NCBI GenBank assembly: GCA_026182355.1
Contig: JAPFBL010000255.1
Location: 1,178,001 to 1,242,000 of the forward strand
Direction of reading: 5' to 3'
Length of the DNA stretch: 64,000 bases
Source: Hermatobates lingyangjiaoensis
Lineage: Eukaryota > Arthropoda > Insecta > Hemiptera > Hermatobatidae
Part shown: positions 43,741-57,110 of the stretch, in pieces
Layout of the letters: the number at the start of each line of letters is the position of its first letter
Position numbering within the stretch: the stretch's first letter is position 1
The notes under the pieces: generated by a model
What the model saw: the letters and a program-made list of their open reading frames with translations, nothing else
Database searches by the model: none
What the model was told of the DNA's origin: nothing
Made by a program: the position numbers and the translations under genes

Positions 43741-43829
43741 TTTCGTTTTATCAGTGAATATATATATATATAAACACAAATTATATATGTAACAGATTCA
43801 ATAATATATCGACCGTTTGATAGATAGAT

Positions 43830-43890
43830 GTGCTATCTAATCGCGATTCGGCCAAATTTTCTAATTTGGCCGAATCGCGATTAGATAACA
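43830..43890. repeat. Near-perfect 29-bp hairpin, PLE-end relative
   Basis: Arms 43830-43858 and 43862-43890 (GTGCTATCTAATCGCGATTC and its near-perfect inverse) are separated by three bases. The flanking AATAATATATCGACCGTTTG (about 43800) matches, inverted, the flank of the 39721 palindrome, so this is a shortened member of that family. Confidence 0.75.
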
Positions 43891-43943
43891 CACCTATAAT
43901 ATATATACGAGTATATATAACAAGATTTCAAAGTAAAATTAAT

Positions 43944-44165
43944 GTCAACCATAGTAAGCAATTTAGGAATATGACTAAGATCTCTTTATGAAAGCATTTG
44001 TGTTCGTCAGAGTCGCACTCATAATGATAAAAGTGATGTAGGCATGTGGTGTCGTATTGAGAAGAGAGCGACGCAAGAGGAGGATTTTAAAATACTTCTC
44101 TTACCTCCCTCCCAAAGATTTTAGTCATATTTCTGAATTTTTTATTGTGGTTTGGAAGATATACA
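43944..44165. mobile_element. Degenerate PLE end, subfamily III
   Basis: On the minus strand near 43968-44012 GACU CUGACGA A is followed, after a decayed stem II, by AAAGAGAUCUU AGUC; stem I and the palindrome survive but GAAA is disrupted. The right end (AGATTTTAGTCATATTTCTG at about 44118) is a degenerate inverse of the left end, and TTATTGTGGTTTGG at about 44143 matches the boundary sequence of the 2603-3218 unit. Confidence 0.6.
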
Positions 44166-45149
44166 TATATATATTCGAATATACTGGTAGTAGTACTTTT
44201 TTGAAACATATTATGTTGAAAGCTACTGCTATATAAATCTTAATATTTTTTTTAAATATGCTTTGAAAAAAAAAGGAAGGGATTGGTGACTGATTATTAT
44301 TGGATTCACCATTCGATAAACTTTAAACTAGCCGAAACTTATGACATCTTTCTTTCGTATTTCAGCCACCCTCGTAGAAACACTAAAAAGAATAAATTAT
44401 ACTACTGACTTCAAAAACTTAGTTTGGCAATCTCAGCTCTCCTCTGTTGATTTCTCCGTCTCCGTCAGTATTGCTATAGTTAAAAGATTTGGTATTGTGA
44501 ATACATCTTAATCGCTTTAACCTATTTGTCTTGGTAAGTTGTTGGACATTTTCTCGTGTAATTTTAGATGTTTCAGTGACCCTCTGTTCTGGAAATTTAG
44601 TAGGGGTTGCTTTTCTAATCTCAGCAGAGCTTGCATGATGTGTAGTCTTACTTGACCTGTATCTTGTTTTTGTATTTTAATGTTTGACTTACTTCTTTTA
44701 ATGAAATCGACTAATATTTCATGGGTCAATTTCAGGTTTCATTTTTCTGTGGCACAGTCTTCTCTTGCTCCGGTACTTAAATGGATAGTTAATATGTGGC
44801 ATATTAGCAGACTAACTATGCATCTAAATACCGCGGCAATAAAAGACCATACAACAGAAAAACGCAACACAAAATTTACATGTGAAGTTATTCTTTTTTA
44901 CAATGTTATTGGATGTTTATTTCCTCTTTTTTCCCTTTCTCTTCATTTATGTTTTGAACTTTAATGCAATTATGTATTAAGGAAATCACAACTAAGAGTA
45001 ATAAAAGAAATGCAAAATGTTCTTTATACAGAATTACCTTACTTTACAGAAAATATATATACAGACATTCATTTCTCATAGTCAATTCATAAAATAACAA
45101 AAGGTTTTCTGAGTGAGTTTTCATCGTTAAGACTTGAAAAAATTGAATG
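44166..45149. other. AT-rich non-coding DNA
   Basis: Open frames at 44517-44729 (-) and 44680-44964 (+) are AT-rich, lack splice support and show no domain. Confidence 0.4.
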
Positions 45150-45510
45150 CAGTGTATAATGGATCTCTGGAGAGTCGTAAAGACTTTGATTTGTTTTCGA
45201 GATTTCGACTGTAATGGTATATGGGTGGTGTGTATTTGTTGCGAAAGCCTTCTCGATGTATATACGTTTGCTTTGTACTTTAGGGCAGAATGAGAAGATT
45301 AGCAGCCTGGAAGGGTCAGTCTTGGTGGATGGGTTGGGTAAATCCCTTGCGGTATTCGGCTGGGTGAGAGAATCCTTTGTCATCCTTCAGGCCTAACCTG
45401 CGATTGCTTTCCTTGGGCTCCCTTATTGTTTCTCTGAGTGTCAATCATTCTCTCTAACGCAGGCATGGACCTCCTCCTTCAGCTCATTTTAACTCTTACC
45501 TATAATAAAT
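45150..45510. promoter_or_regulatory. GC-richer island containing a possible microexon
   Basis: A block of complex sequence including GTCAATCATT (45440), a TALE/PBX-type core. It encloses the microexon candidate at 45284-45337. Confidence 0.3.
45284..45337 (+). CDS. Possible 54-bp microexon
   Basis: Acceptor TTTGCTTTGTACTTTAG and donor TTGG|GTAAAT bound a 54-base segment open in two frames. One of them reads QNEKISSLEGSVLVDGL, which looks protein-like. Linking directly in phase to the exon ending at 30590 would use a different frame, so membership in the same transcript is unproven. The length, a multiple of three, would suit a cassette exon. Confidence 0.22.
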
Positions 45511-46172
45511 CCTGCCTTCCGTCAGCTATTCATTACTTCAATCTTGATTGTTTTAACTCATAACAGTAATACTTAAACCTTCATATAAATAGATTTATAA
45601 ACCATCATGCGAAGGAAAACCAAACTGTTCAAGTATTATTTATATCTTTAACATGTACCAGTATAGTGGAGACGCATACCATGTGAATTATTTGAAAATT
45701 CAAAATGTCTCAGTAGTTTTTAATGTGATATTAAAAATTTTATGAAGCTCTCCTACCTGACAAAACACATTCCCTTCTCCTACTGTCTTTAAATTATTTT
45801 TGAATTCGTAACTTGTGAATTGAGTTGATTCCAATCATATTATTAGCTTAAAATAATAATAAAAAATACTGCCATTAAGTAGTCGCAAAAATTAATTATA
45901 TTTAGCCGTAGTACATTTTTTTTATCCCGGTATGAAGACATGTTGAAACATTTTGAACTCATTTATGAATCCATGTTTTTTCCAGTTTTTTCAATCCATG
46001 TCAAACTATTTTCTACTATTTTAACAATGCATTTCTTTCTCTTCATTGGAACAACAGATTAAAACATGCTAGTATATTATATGAAACAACATACAATTTA
46101 ATTGCTTTTAACCCCAATTTTCTCTTTAATACAACAAAATCAAGAAAGCTTAAAAAAAATTCTTTAAATTAA

Positions 46173-46367
46173 CATAATGCTGTTCAAGTATAGAATACAT
46201 CCACACCAGTAAATTTACAAAACGTGTTTTGGAATCACAAAGAAAACTCGTGTGATGGGCTGTTGAGCAAAACAGTCACACATTCCGATCAGAGTCACGT
46301 ATTTGCGATTTATCTTGGGAATTCACTTTGCAATATTAAAACAATATACAGGTTGAACAGCATTATG
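46173..46367. mobile_element. Candidate short MITE with 15-bp inverted ends
   Basis: CATAATGCTGTTCAA (46173-46187) is repeated inverted as TTGAACAGCATTATG (46353-46367), giving a 195-bp non-coding unit. No clear target-site duplication was found, so the class is unassigned. Confidence 0.55.
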
Positions 46368-48544
46368 ACATTATTAATTCAGAATGTTGAATAATTCTTC
46401 AATGTTTTTGAAAATTGTTATAGAAAGAAATCCTTGTACATACATAGAATTAATAAATTTGCGAGAGTTTATCTACATTAAATTCTTTCACTGTTGCTGG
46501 AAATCAATATAGTTTTATTTGATTTTTCTTCTTTTTTTTTACTGTAATTTGGTGAATTAATTTAAGAAAGTTTGAATCATCTTTTGAAGGTTTTTTTTAT
46601 AATATTTTAAAAGAGCAGCATTATTTCAATTTATGTATCTCGTTTCTCTATTTATTTCTTATGTCATTATTGTACCCTTAGTGGGTTTGATTGAATGCTT
46701 TTAGTTGCCTTACTTTATTAGTCGTATCCTTCAGTAGTTCTTAGTTTGTGGTCAAAATTGTTTAACCGTTTATTAAATGTCCATTCAGTATATTTAGAAG
46801 TATTCGTATTTGATATTGGTTTCTGGTTTATTATTATAACCAAACAATTTATTAGATATCCTCTCCATTAAATAGATTCACTCAAAATTCCATAGATTTG
46901 AGTGGCACCAAAGACTTGTTGGAACATTCCATAAACTTCAGCATAAGCACTACTTCAATATATTTAAACACGTGTCTATTCAACTTGGTTTGCACTAAAG
47001 TTTATTACTCAATGAAGTTTTTTTTTTGTGGAAAGTATCTCATAATATAACCGTTTCGAAAGAAATAGTTCATACAATTCTTTTAGTTCAGTCTTAACCA
47101 ATGTTACGTCATTATTAAAAATAGTGAAACAGCTTGAACCTTCGGAAATATTTTAGAGATTTTTTTTAAAGGAAGCAGTGAGGTTTGTATTTGACCAAGC
47201 GTACGAAGTCTGCTGACTCGTGATCTAGAATGTCAAACACTCCGCATGTCGTGTATTCCACCAGATGTTGCAGGGGCTAACTACATCCAGACCACTGTTC
47301 CAAATAGAACAGTAACCTTCTATTCGGTGAGGAGGTTATAGAGCAACATTCACAGAAGCCATATTTGTTCACTTTTATTTTACAGCTTTCTAATTTCGTA
47401 GTCTCTGCTCTTATATTAACCGTATGTACCACTCAGATAATTAATATACAATAATGCTTTGATACATACATATCATAAGTACCTCTGAGGTTTGTAAACA
47501 TCGTATTATTAAACAAGTCCGTTATATCTTGTGAATTTTCACATTGATCGGTTTCGCATGTAGTATATCTTCTGTCATAATTGAAAAACCCTTGGTAGAA
47601 ATACCTATGAAACAACTGGTACCAATAAACATCGTTTAACTATGTTTGTCCTTCTTGAAGAAACACCATATGCGAAGCTGGTCGGGCATCTACAACAACT
47701 ATTCGCGGAGTATTATGTATTTATATATAATGATTTGAATGTACTTCGAATACATTTCATTTTTGCAATGGTTGAAATGATAATATCGATGGAGAATGAA
47801 AACATTGCATATACTATTTGCATATAGGTAACAAAGGCGGATTACAATAAAAGAAAGTCAAAGGTATCTCATAATACTGTGCCACCTACCCATCTCTTCT
47901 TTTGTTCTTCTTTCATATATAGGTCCGCTTCATTGATGACATCTTCATTTGTCATCACCATGGTGCCCCCAATTAGATAGATACTTTTATTATTTTTTTC
48001 GAATCTTTTTGCTCCTCAAATTTCTTTAACACTTCATAACTTACTCTCTACAATAACTTTTCTCATCATTACATCAGTCTTCACGTAGTCATCATCATAC
48101 CCATTAAACTGAATCATTCAGTGTCTACATGGACTAAACTCAATTTGTACAGTTTTGACTCCGGCTGTACTTAATTGTACCATCTCACTACGAATATACA
48201 CAGAAGTACAATATACGATCTTTGTAGGACGAAGTGTATGAAGAAAGAAGGGTACAATTTGCGTCCCACCCTGACTCTACCGAGTTATACAATCAATATC
48301 TACCTCCCTTATTCTCAACTGAGTAAAAGGACAAGCCGTATATCTCAAACCTCATTTTTCATTAACTTAAATTTGTGATATTTGAAATGCAAAATTTCCT
48401 AATATCCTCATTATTAAGTGGCATATAACGGTGGTCATTTAACTTGGATGATGCACTTTTTGATTTGTAAATAATAATGGAAAATGAAAAATATTTGGAA
48501 GATGAATTTGTTTTTTAATAAAAATAGAGGGTTGAATGGAGTGA
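46368..48544. other. AT-rich non-coding DNA with one GC-richer patch
   Basis: The patch at about 47205-47350 is more complex than its flanks but has no coding frame. The frame at 47642-47827 begins with a protein-like stretch but has no splice or homology support. Confidence 0.4.
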
Positions 48545-48770
48545 AGTGAATAAAGGAAGATTAATTACGACGTCTGGCATTAGGTTAAGGTTTCGAGAAA
48601 GGCGCGGCCACTTAGGGTCTACAATGAGTGTCACTTACCGTCGACATCAGGTTACTTGAGCTGCACTGTCAACTAAGGCCGGCGCAGTCGCCACAGCCAA
48701 CGAATCTTATTCAATTCACATTAATATGAATGCCTTCTTGCCTTTCGTTAAAAAAAAATGCTGCCTCCTT
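48545..48770. promoter_or_regulatory. GC-richer island
   Basis: Contains GAAAGGCGCGGCCACTTAGG (48597) and AAGGCCGGCGCAGTCGCC (48675), followed by TTCAATTCACATTAATATGA. No coding frame. Candidate regulatory element. Confidence 0.3.
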
Positions 48771-51248
48771 ATCAAATAAGTGAGTGGCATTTATCTCCCT
48801 TCTAACATTGAAATCAGATATAACATACTACAAAGCAAATGCACAGAAAGAAATAATAAAGGCAGTTACTCTGATTGAATACTATGGTTGAAACTGCGTG
48901 ACCAGACATTATCCCAAGCATACTCTATTTACAAACTACTGAAAATCCCCGATTCGACTCCTATACTGCACGTCAATTGAAATAGGTCTGAAAGAATTTT
49001 GTTTCCACACAAAAAGTGCCAGGAGTGAACCAACTCTATGATATATCTATCTCAACTTAAAAATCAGAATCAATTTTCCTCCCTCGCTTTTTAGTAGCAT
49101 CAATGAATATTATTTGAAAATTATGGATTGTTCTTCTAATAAAGTATTAAATCTAACAGAAATTCTTCGAATCCCTTTTTCTACACAGACCACATATTCA
49201 AAACAATTATGACTCTGATGATGAGCTGTAGAGTTGTAAGCAAAGGTAAGACTTTCGTAGTCGCATTAAAAGATAATAGAAGCTTTGATTCCAGAAATAA
49301 TTTCGAAACATTTTATGAAATCGAAGTAATGGAAATTTGGAATAAATATGTATCAGCTACAGAAGTAGGTACTGAAACACTTTTTATCATACTATAAATT
49401 TTAAAACCATTTAAATTCGCTCCCTGTTTAAATTAAATGAAACACTTGTTCATCATGGTTTATAATAAATGAAAAACTTTCCCATACTGCTCTATAATGA
49501 ATATGAAAATAGTAAGCAACTTCAAATTTTGATAGACTAAAAGATGGTGATAAATATACGATTAATGCAAAGATAAATCCATTACATTTTATTTTGATGT
49601 GTACGCTGGACCATTTTCGAATTCTATCATTTCCTCTGTCTTTTCCTTTCTCGTTTGCACTAGCATTCGAAACGGCGTGACTTAAGATTTAAGCTGGATT
49701 TATATATTTACAATGTACAATCCATAACCTTTGTGGTAGATTACCGCCTTCCTTTATATAACCCAAACTCGTACAAAGATTTGACCTCATATATCATAGT
49801 TTACCGACTTTTCTACAATTTCGTGTTTTTTTTTTATTTTTTGGTACTGATTAGCCTAATTCTACTGCGGGTTTAAGTTATTTCAGAAACCCAATCACCT
49901 TTATGAGTTTTGATTATCCCATACTTGTATGGAAGCAGGAATGGTATCAGTTACCAGGAATCAAAACCTTGGGTTGAAAATGGTTAACCAGAGCTCATAA
50001 AGATAACTTCCTCTCAAGACCCATTGTAAGATCGGTAGGTACTTCATCTCATGTGTTTTCTGGGTGGTTTGCTACTCTTTTTAATCCTTTTTTTGTTAAC
50101 ATTTAATGTAGTCATGGTTGAAGTAAATTTATGAAATTATACATTTAAAAGCGTTTCGAAATAACTTCACTAATAAATGAATATTGGTTTATTAATTTTG
50201 ATTAAACATCTCTTTTTAATAATGTTCCATTATCCAACTGTATTAGTTTTTTTTTAGAAAGCACAAGTAATTTTCTCTGCTCTACTTGTCACAACAATAA
50301 TCCGACTAAATTATATTATGTACTGTTGATTGGACATCCAAATTAAATCTGGTAGCCACAAAAATGCTATTTTATTATCATATTCGGTTTTTTAAGCCAT
50401 TTAGCTCAAGGATTAACAATTTGAAACAACCAATTAATCTAGATTAACATTTTTTTTCCTTGAATCATACAACTAACATAATTACTTCTATTTTTCTGCT
50501 TGCTTATAACGTTAAAGGATTAAAAAGTGCCAAATGTTGGTTCTACTTCCTAATTTCCTCTTAATATTGGTATTAATAGAGTTTTCCAGATGTCGATAAA
50601 ATAATAATTCAATATCATACTCCCCAAGAGTAAGAGTTGAGTGGTATTTCTAAGGTATGGTAAATATTGTAATAAATACATAGGACTGCTGGTAAGCAAT
50701 TCAACGGCGTGTTAGACAGCACAAATGGTCATTAACTAGAGTCAATAAGTCTAACCCTGGTATTGGTAGCTAGACAATGCAAATCGTGATGGAAATTAGA
50801 TTAAATCTAAAATGTCCATGCATGAAAGATTGATTTTATTATGAAATATGTTCGTATCTCTATTAATTTAATTTAACAGTTTAAATATACAGTACAATGC
50901 TGATTATGATTTCAATAAAAAGTAATGTTCTTTGAACTATACTCAGTATTATGTGCAATAGTACTTCTTAGAAGCTTTACTAACTGGCAAAGAGTGTTTT
51001 CGCTTTGTTTCTACCCCTTTTATTCACCTTCTACTGCCCAACTTTTTTCTCCTTTTCCTGGCCTTCAATACTTTTTAAAATGCCTCTATTACCCTGCGCT
51101 CTCATCCCAAAGTAATGTCCACTTTTTCCTTATCCATTTAAATTGTTACTAAACGTAGGACAATTACTTAGTTGGAAGACTTTAGTCCCACTTCAGAATT
51201 TAAAATTATACTTGCAGTTTTATTTCATCTATTTATGGTGAATTTTTT
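48771..51248. other. AT-rich non-coding DNA
   Basis: No supported gene; open frames at 49209-49397 and 50925-51152 lack splice signals or recognisable content. Confidence 0.4.
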
Positions 51249-53116
51249 TACATTGCCATAAGTAAAGTATAGTGATCGTGAAAAAATATTATCTCGAGAT
51301 TTTAACGGAATTACATGTCTTGAGGTCCCAAAAGTCTTTTTAAGAAGTTTTTCTGATGATATCTGTGTTTGTGGGGGGGGGGGGGGGGGAATAAGCATCG
51401 AATGTTTATGGTCACGCTACGATCCTGAATCTTCAATTTATTAAATTGATATTTTACACACAATTGAGGCTTATAGTGTAGATGTGCTATATACTATAGC
51501 TTGGGAGCAATTATGAATCATAGGAAAGTCACTTTTTTGGGCAAAAACCGGTTTCCATACTTTTTTTTTCCTAAACTAATAATTCTAGAGTTTTTAAATT
51601 TTTGCATTTTCTTTGAGGCCACAAAAGCAATAAATAGAAAATATTTTTTGATTTTAAAACGACAGGAAATTTTTTTTTAATAAAATGTAAAAATTTGACT
51701 TCTTATTCAATCTGTAAAAGCTTGTGAGACACAAGGCATACCGTTTAACGGATCAAAATGAAAGTATACCTATAAATAGAACTTTATGTGGCGGATACAA
51801 TGATATAATTTTTTTCAAAATTACTTTTACCGAAGGGGAGTTCACGTACATTTTCTGTTTTCATAAAATGTTTTTTTGACCCTAAACCGCTCATTAAAAA
51901 ACCATGAAATTTTGCCAAAGCATTAAGCCGAAAATTAGCAATTTATAAAAAAAAATTCGTGAAACTTCCATTTTGGCAAAGGGCAGTAAAGCTGTAAAAA
52001 CTGAATGATTATCCTGGACTAATAATTTACGTGCTACACTTTGTCATATTTGTTTAGGTTTACGTACATTGTTTACATTGACTTAGCATTTTTTTGAGTG
52101 AATCCATTGAAATTAGATTGATGTTTAGAGGTTTAATGAGAAATTTGTAAATTTAATAACCCAATATGAGATGTAAAAAATAAAATTCTTACATGTAAAA
52201 AATGAAAGCCAATCAAACATAGCATTTCTGATGCTTTCCATGGTATGATGGATTTGTCTCACAAAATGCTCTAATCAATCTATATATTGCACGCTTGAAT
52301 AAATCTTAATATCAGATGTAATTTTTTTTATTTATGAATCATAGTATCTTTGGGTAATATTGAAGCGTGAGGAATGAACACTTTCCTTAGAAAAGAGTTC
52401 TTATATGGTTGACAAATTCCAATTTTCTCACTATTCTAGGCTAATTGTTCATATCAATTATTTTTGAAAATATCAAGCTTCCAGCTATAAATGTTTTGAA
52501 TTATACTGAAAAACCGGCTATGAATTTGATTTTAATATACAAAACTGGTTGATTACTAATATATTTTTTCTCAATATACATTTACAGCAATATTAGATTA
52601 CAGCATATGAAAAAAGATAACACTCGCTAGGAGTAAATTGGATTTTTGACAATAATTTATAATTTATTAAAAGACCAAAAATATAAAACATAGTTCAAAA
52701 TTGAAAATATTCTTTGAAAAATAATAAATGAAATGAACCTATATCTGAAATTAGAAATTATTAAGAAATCCACTGACTATTGAAACAATATCTATTACCT
52801 CCTGAAAGAGATTATTTCGTAACACGAAATCTACACTTTTGCTATTCAAAAATGTTATTACTGCTGTAGTTATACTATTAGTGGTTTAGTAACAGCTGTA
52901 CTGTTAGTGGTTTGAAAAACAAAAATATGGGTGTATATGATGAATGACTACACACCCGATCAGTGGATCAATGACTATCTGTACTACCTCCAGGAATGAA
53001 AGACAAATAAACATGTCCCATTTAGACATAATTATTATGTCTATAATATAAACTCAGAAGTTTGATATTATGTTTTCTTATATTAAAGTTTAGTGTAGAC
53101 CAATCCACTCCAGAAT
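51249..53116 (+). repeat. Interspersed repeat, copy 2 of the 35081 family
   Basis: Aligns in order with 35081-36712: TAAGTAAAGTATAGTGATCG start, CTCGAGATTTT, TTACATGTCTTGAGGTCCCA, then AATGTTATTACTGCTGTAGT in the second half, and the CACTCCAG-containing right end. It is about 230 bp longer. A run of about 18 G at 51373-51390 replaces the TG repeat of copy 1. No long open frame. Confidence 0.7.
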
Positions 53117-54189
53117 TTTTTGTTAATTTTATAAACATTCAGATATAAATATGAGATTTTGAAATATTTGACCCAATAGTTCAATTAACTATCTAGCACG
53201 TGAATGAAATATTTGTTTATACGTCTAGGAGTAACAACGTTTCCATTAATGTGAAAGCATTCAAGTTGGTTATGACGCTATGTACATTGTATGTTTAAAT
53301 TCTGTTTATCTAACAATCTAAAGCACTGCTTTTCAAGCTAATTCGGTTCATGTTATAACAATTTAGGAAATACTTATTTTGAAAAAGATATGCAACTTGG
53401 TGAATTAACATTTTGATGTAATCAAAGATATTTTATGAAGAATCTTTTACGATTATATATGTTTTCATATCGATGTTTCGAGAAGTTATCTATGTTATAT
53501 AAATATTATTATGGTTAGAAAGAGTAATTTATCAATGACATCTCACATCATTTGCAAATAGATTAAAGAATGCTCATTTGATTGGAAGTAAGTATAAGTT
53601 TGTATGTGTTTAAAGAAATTTGAACTCTGTTTTTGGATTTTTTAAATGTTATGAGAATCGCATTTTTCATGCTTACACTCTATAGCTCCAGCGAGAGTTA
53701 TGATTGAAAGCTTAAAAGAAAGCTTATGTAATGTTTTTTTTAAAGTTCTTATTGTCATCCCAAATCATACGTGAGCTGAGCAAGCTCTAATGGTTTTGTA
53801 AATTCTTGAATTAGAGGTCTCTTAGGAAATGAATCAATCTTTTTAGTAATTTCTCTCTAACATTGTATTGCTAAAGGCAATATTTTTCCATTATGATTGA
53901 TTACATCTTTGCTAATTGATATTGTATAGAACTAATTGGAAAATTCTTGTTACAGAATTTCTTCGTTAAATTAGTTTTTCGCTGAAATATATTTTTATAC
54001 AGTCTTTACTAGAAGAATACTGACTGACCATTGAAAACTCTTTGTGTTTCTTTTATAATTCGTGTGGTAAATTCATCATAAATGTTTTATTGGAAAGAAT
54101 TTTTCAACTGCCACATTGTTTGACGTTATATAAAAATTCATTGTAGAAGGCCCTAACAAAGATTTCATTCTTGGTTTGTAAGATCCCGT
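53117..54189. other. AT-rich non-coding DNA
   Basis: No supported feature. Confidence 0.45.
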
Positions 54190-54330
54190 ATCTTGAAAAA
54201 TCCTTGAATAGAAATTGAATAGAAGTGTGTTCGGTGGTTGAAGTTGGGTACATAGTTGAAGCTGAAGTCAGAGCTGTTTGACAGGTTCATGTCTAGCTGC
54301 GTCTCTAGCTTCACCCCTCATCTACTTAGA
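54190..54330. promoter_or_regulatory. Small GC-richer island
   Basis: Short complex block with GCTGAAGTCAGAGCTGTTTG (54260); no coding frame or repeat ends. Weak candidate. Confidence 0.2.
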
Positions 54331-54799
54331 TGTAATTTCCTAAAACATAGTATGCGCAACATTACTTATTTACCTCTCGTGATTTCTCAACCTTAGATTT
54401 AAATCCCAAGAACCTTTTATAATAAGTGATTATAACTTGAATATTAATATTAGCTAAATTTTATATGAACAGCACGTTTCACTGATTCAGTATCCACAAT
54501 ACTTGCTTCATTAGTTTTTTCGCTCAGAGGTATTGAACCCTTGCTTGAGTCCTCTTCACGAAACTCTATTCGAGGGTACCCGCACTGCGGATTGAAGCTT
54601 TATTGTTCAGTTAATTTAGTTTTCATTTGGTTGATCATTTAGATCACTTTTATTACTCTTATCCTTTTGTAGCAAATAATTGTATTTTTCTAATACATTT
54701 AATTTGACAGTGGGTATATAGCAGTTGAACCATTGATCAGAAGAATACCTCTGTTGTTCTGAGGTATTGCAATCAGTTATGTGGTAGTTACTCAGTGTA

Positions 54800-55045
54800 G
54801 GGTAAAAAGCTAATGAAATATTCTCCACATATAGAAATTTAATAGTATAAACAATGCGCTTCAAACACGTAGTGTTCTTCTTCAGGCATATTAACTAAGG
54901 GTGAGTGTCTAAGGTACAACTGTTTCACCATGGACACTCACCCTTAGTTAATGCTTGAAAAAGAACACTACGTGTTCGGAACGTGTTATTTATACTATTA
55001 AATTTCTATATGTGGAGACTATTTCATTAGCTTTTTACCCTAAAA
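54800..55045. mobile_element. Palindromic PLE-type end, subfamily VI
   Basis: Arms about 54800-54920 and 54930-55045 are inverted copies (GGGTAAAAAGCTAATGAAAT and its inverse; TTAACTAAGGGTGAGTGTCT and its inverse). Hammerhead-like motifs occur in both arms, the left one better preserved. Confidence 0.75.
54851..54887 (-). ncRNA. Degenerate hammerhead-like motif, subfamily VI
   Basis: On the minus strand GC CUGAAGA A is followed by a 6-bp stem II GAACAC/GUGUUU and GAAGCGCAUUG. The opposite arm (about 54948-54988) reads GC UUGAAAA A, GAACAC/GUGUUC, GGAACGUGUU. Combining the arms, the ancestor most likely had CUGAAGA and GAAACG. Neither copy alone has a full core. Confidence 0.5.
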
Positions 55046-56333
55046 TGTCTTTTCTGTTCTTCTAGATCCTGCATGAAGGAAAATTCAAGTTTAAGTTTGG
55101 TATTATTTATCTATTCTTTGTAAATTAGGTTTACTAACTACGACAATGGTTACTTATATTACTATTACATTACTACACGTACAATTTAAGGGTATAACAA
55201 TGCAGTTAGATAACCGTGTTTTCTTGTCATGTAAAATAACGCAATGTTTTGAGCATTATTATATCACTGAAAAAGTGCTTTATCATATTTTATATCAAAA
55301 CGGTGCTCATTTTGTTTTAATTCCAGAAACTTCATATTAATGTAATTATTGCATGATAACAATTTATTTTATTTTTTATTATTGAAATCGGCAGTATAAT
55401 ATTAAAAAGGACGATTTAGGTTATGCCTACAGTCGCTTGTAACATTATTCTACCATAATTTTATTAAAATGTTACCGTTCAAAATAAGTAATTTATTAGT
55501 GATTTCATTTAACAATTAGGATAAGGTATTTAATAAGCAATATAAGGTATCATTTAAAATATTCGTAGTTCAGAATAATTGATTACAAGAAATTACATAA
55601 CCATTTGCAAAATTTGTAATATTTAGAGTTAATTTAGACTATCAAATTCAACATCTCGCATTTCATTTCATATTAAAGGGCAATTTGATTATAATGAATA
55701 TAGAGAAATACGCATTTTATGATAGAGAAACAGTTATTTGGTTGTTATCTTTACTGCTTATGTATTGTCTTTTTATAAGTTCTCTAATGATAACGAACTC
55801 AAATTGTAAATACAATTAATAATCCAAAAGTAATATACCCATCGAATTATATTACTTATATCATTAATTTCATATGATTTAATTAGTGATATATACTTAT
55901 ACTTTTTTTTGTTATAGGCACTTATTTCCTTTCATTAGTATTTTTATTTTCTAAATTTATGTTCTTATGGTATAGAAATGTAGAGAAAAGGATTGTAGTG
56001 TGTTAACACTCAAGGATCATTTACACTTCTAGGTTTATTTAGAGAGACTGAAGAGAAGAGCCTCTTTCTTCATCTGTTTATATTGTGTTAAGTTTATATC
56101 CCCAACAACCTCCCGACAAACATTTCATTTGTCAATATCTTTACATTGTTTACTGTTTAACATCTATTAACCGTGTGGTTTTCTATAAGTAAATCGATTA
56201 TGTTCGTTATTCCAGTTTTTGATAACAATGACCTAAACTATGATTAGGCTCTAAAATTAAACTCTTTTTTTTTCTTTTGGACTGTATACATTTTTTTCTT
56301 GTTTTTGAATGCATTCTGCTTAAAGTTGGTGGT
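55046..56333. other. AT-rich non-coding DNA
   Basis: No gene supported; a frame at 55146-55340 has no splice signal or domain. Confidence 0.45.
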
Positions 56334-56530
56334 TAGGTTATGTTAGGTTGAAGTGACAGTCCAGGAGAACATACATAGATTGAACATTGGTCCTTTGTGA
56401 TACCACAGAATGAAGATTGTACAGTGGGAGTCGTAAATTTTGCCTAACACAAGTGTATTTAGAGTAGGGATCTTTAATGTCGTACGACGGCTTAACGTCC
56501 TCTCCCAGGGACGATGTGCTTAGATTTATC
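56334..56530 (-). repeat. 5'-truncated SINE
   Basis: On the minus strand the body and tail match the SINE at 33194-33512 (for example ACACTTGTGTTAGGCAAAAT and GGTATCACAAAGGACCAATG), ending with the same CAACCTAACAT-type tail. The tRNA-like head with boxes A and B is missing. Confidence 0.8.
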
Positions 56531-56929
56531 AAGAGATTCATGAAGAGAAAGATTGAGGGAGACCTACGTCCGTTGGTCGATCTGAATAGATAAAATTAAA
56601 CTAAAGTTTCCGTTTGGTAAATTCTGTGTTATTACTAATTCTGTACATTAAATATAAGAAAAACATGTTTTAGTATTTCAGCCGCTCATCTTGAGTGACT
56701 AACATATTCTTTGTTTAAAATGATTTACTGATAATCTTATTTAAAAGGTTTTATTGAAATGTTTATAAAAAAAAACCATATATTTGGGTTTCAAATAAAA
56801 GCGTTGAAGTTAATATATTTACGTTACAAAAGTTTAATTAGAATGTGACATCAGTTGTTTTAGTTTAAAGAAAGTGTTTGAATGAAATGTCTGTAGATTC
56901 CTACTTGAAAGAAAGTTTTGTGCGCGAGG

Positions 56930-57110
56930 TTATAACTGTGGATGAAGACAATAGGGTCAGCGGATCGGAGGTCTGGTTTTAATCACTCTGCAGTGAGGAG
57001 GTGCTCTGTATTGCTCCGAGGCTCTTCTAATACAAAATATCACGCCCTACAACCTCCCTGGAGATCCAGCCTCAACTCACTTTACCATTTTCAGCCGGAC
57101 TAAACATTTT
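56930..57110. promoter_or_regulatory. GC-richer island
   Basis: Complex block with GGGTCAGCGGATCGGAGG (56954); no splice-bounded frame. Candidate non-coding element. Confidence 0.3.
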
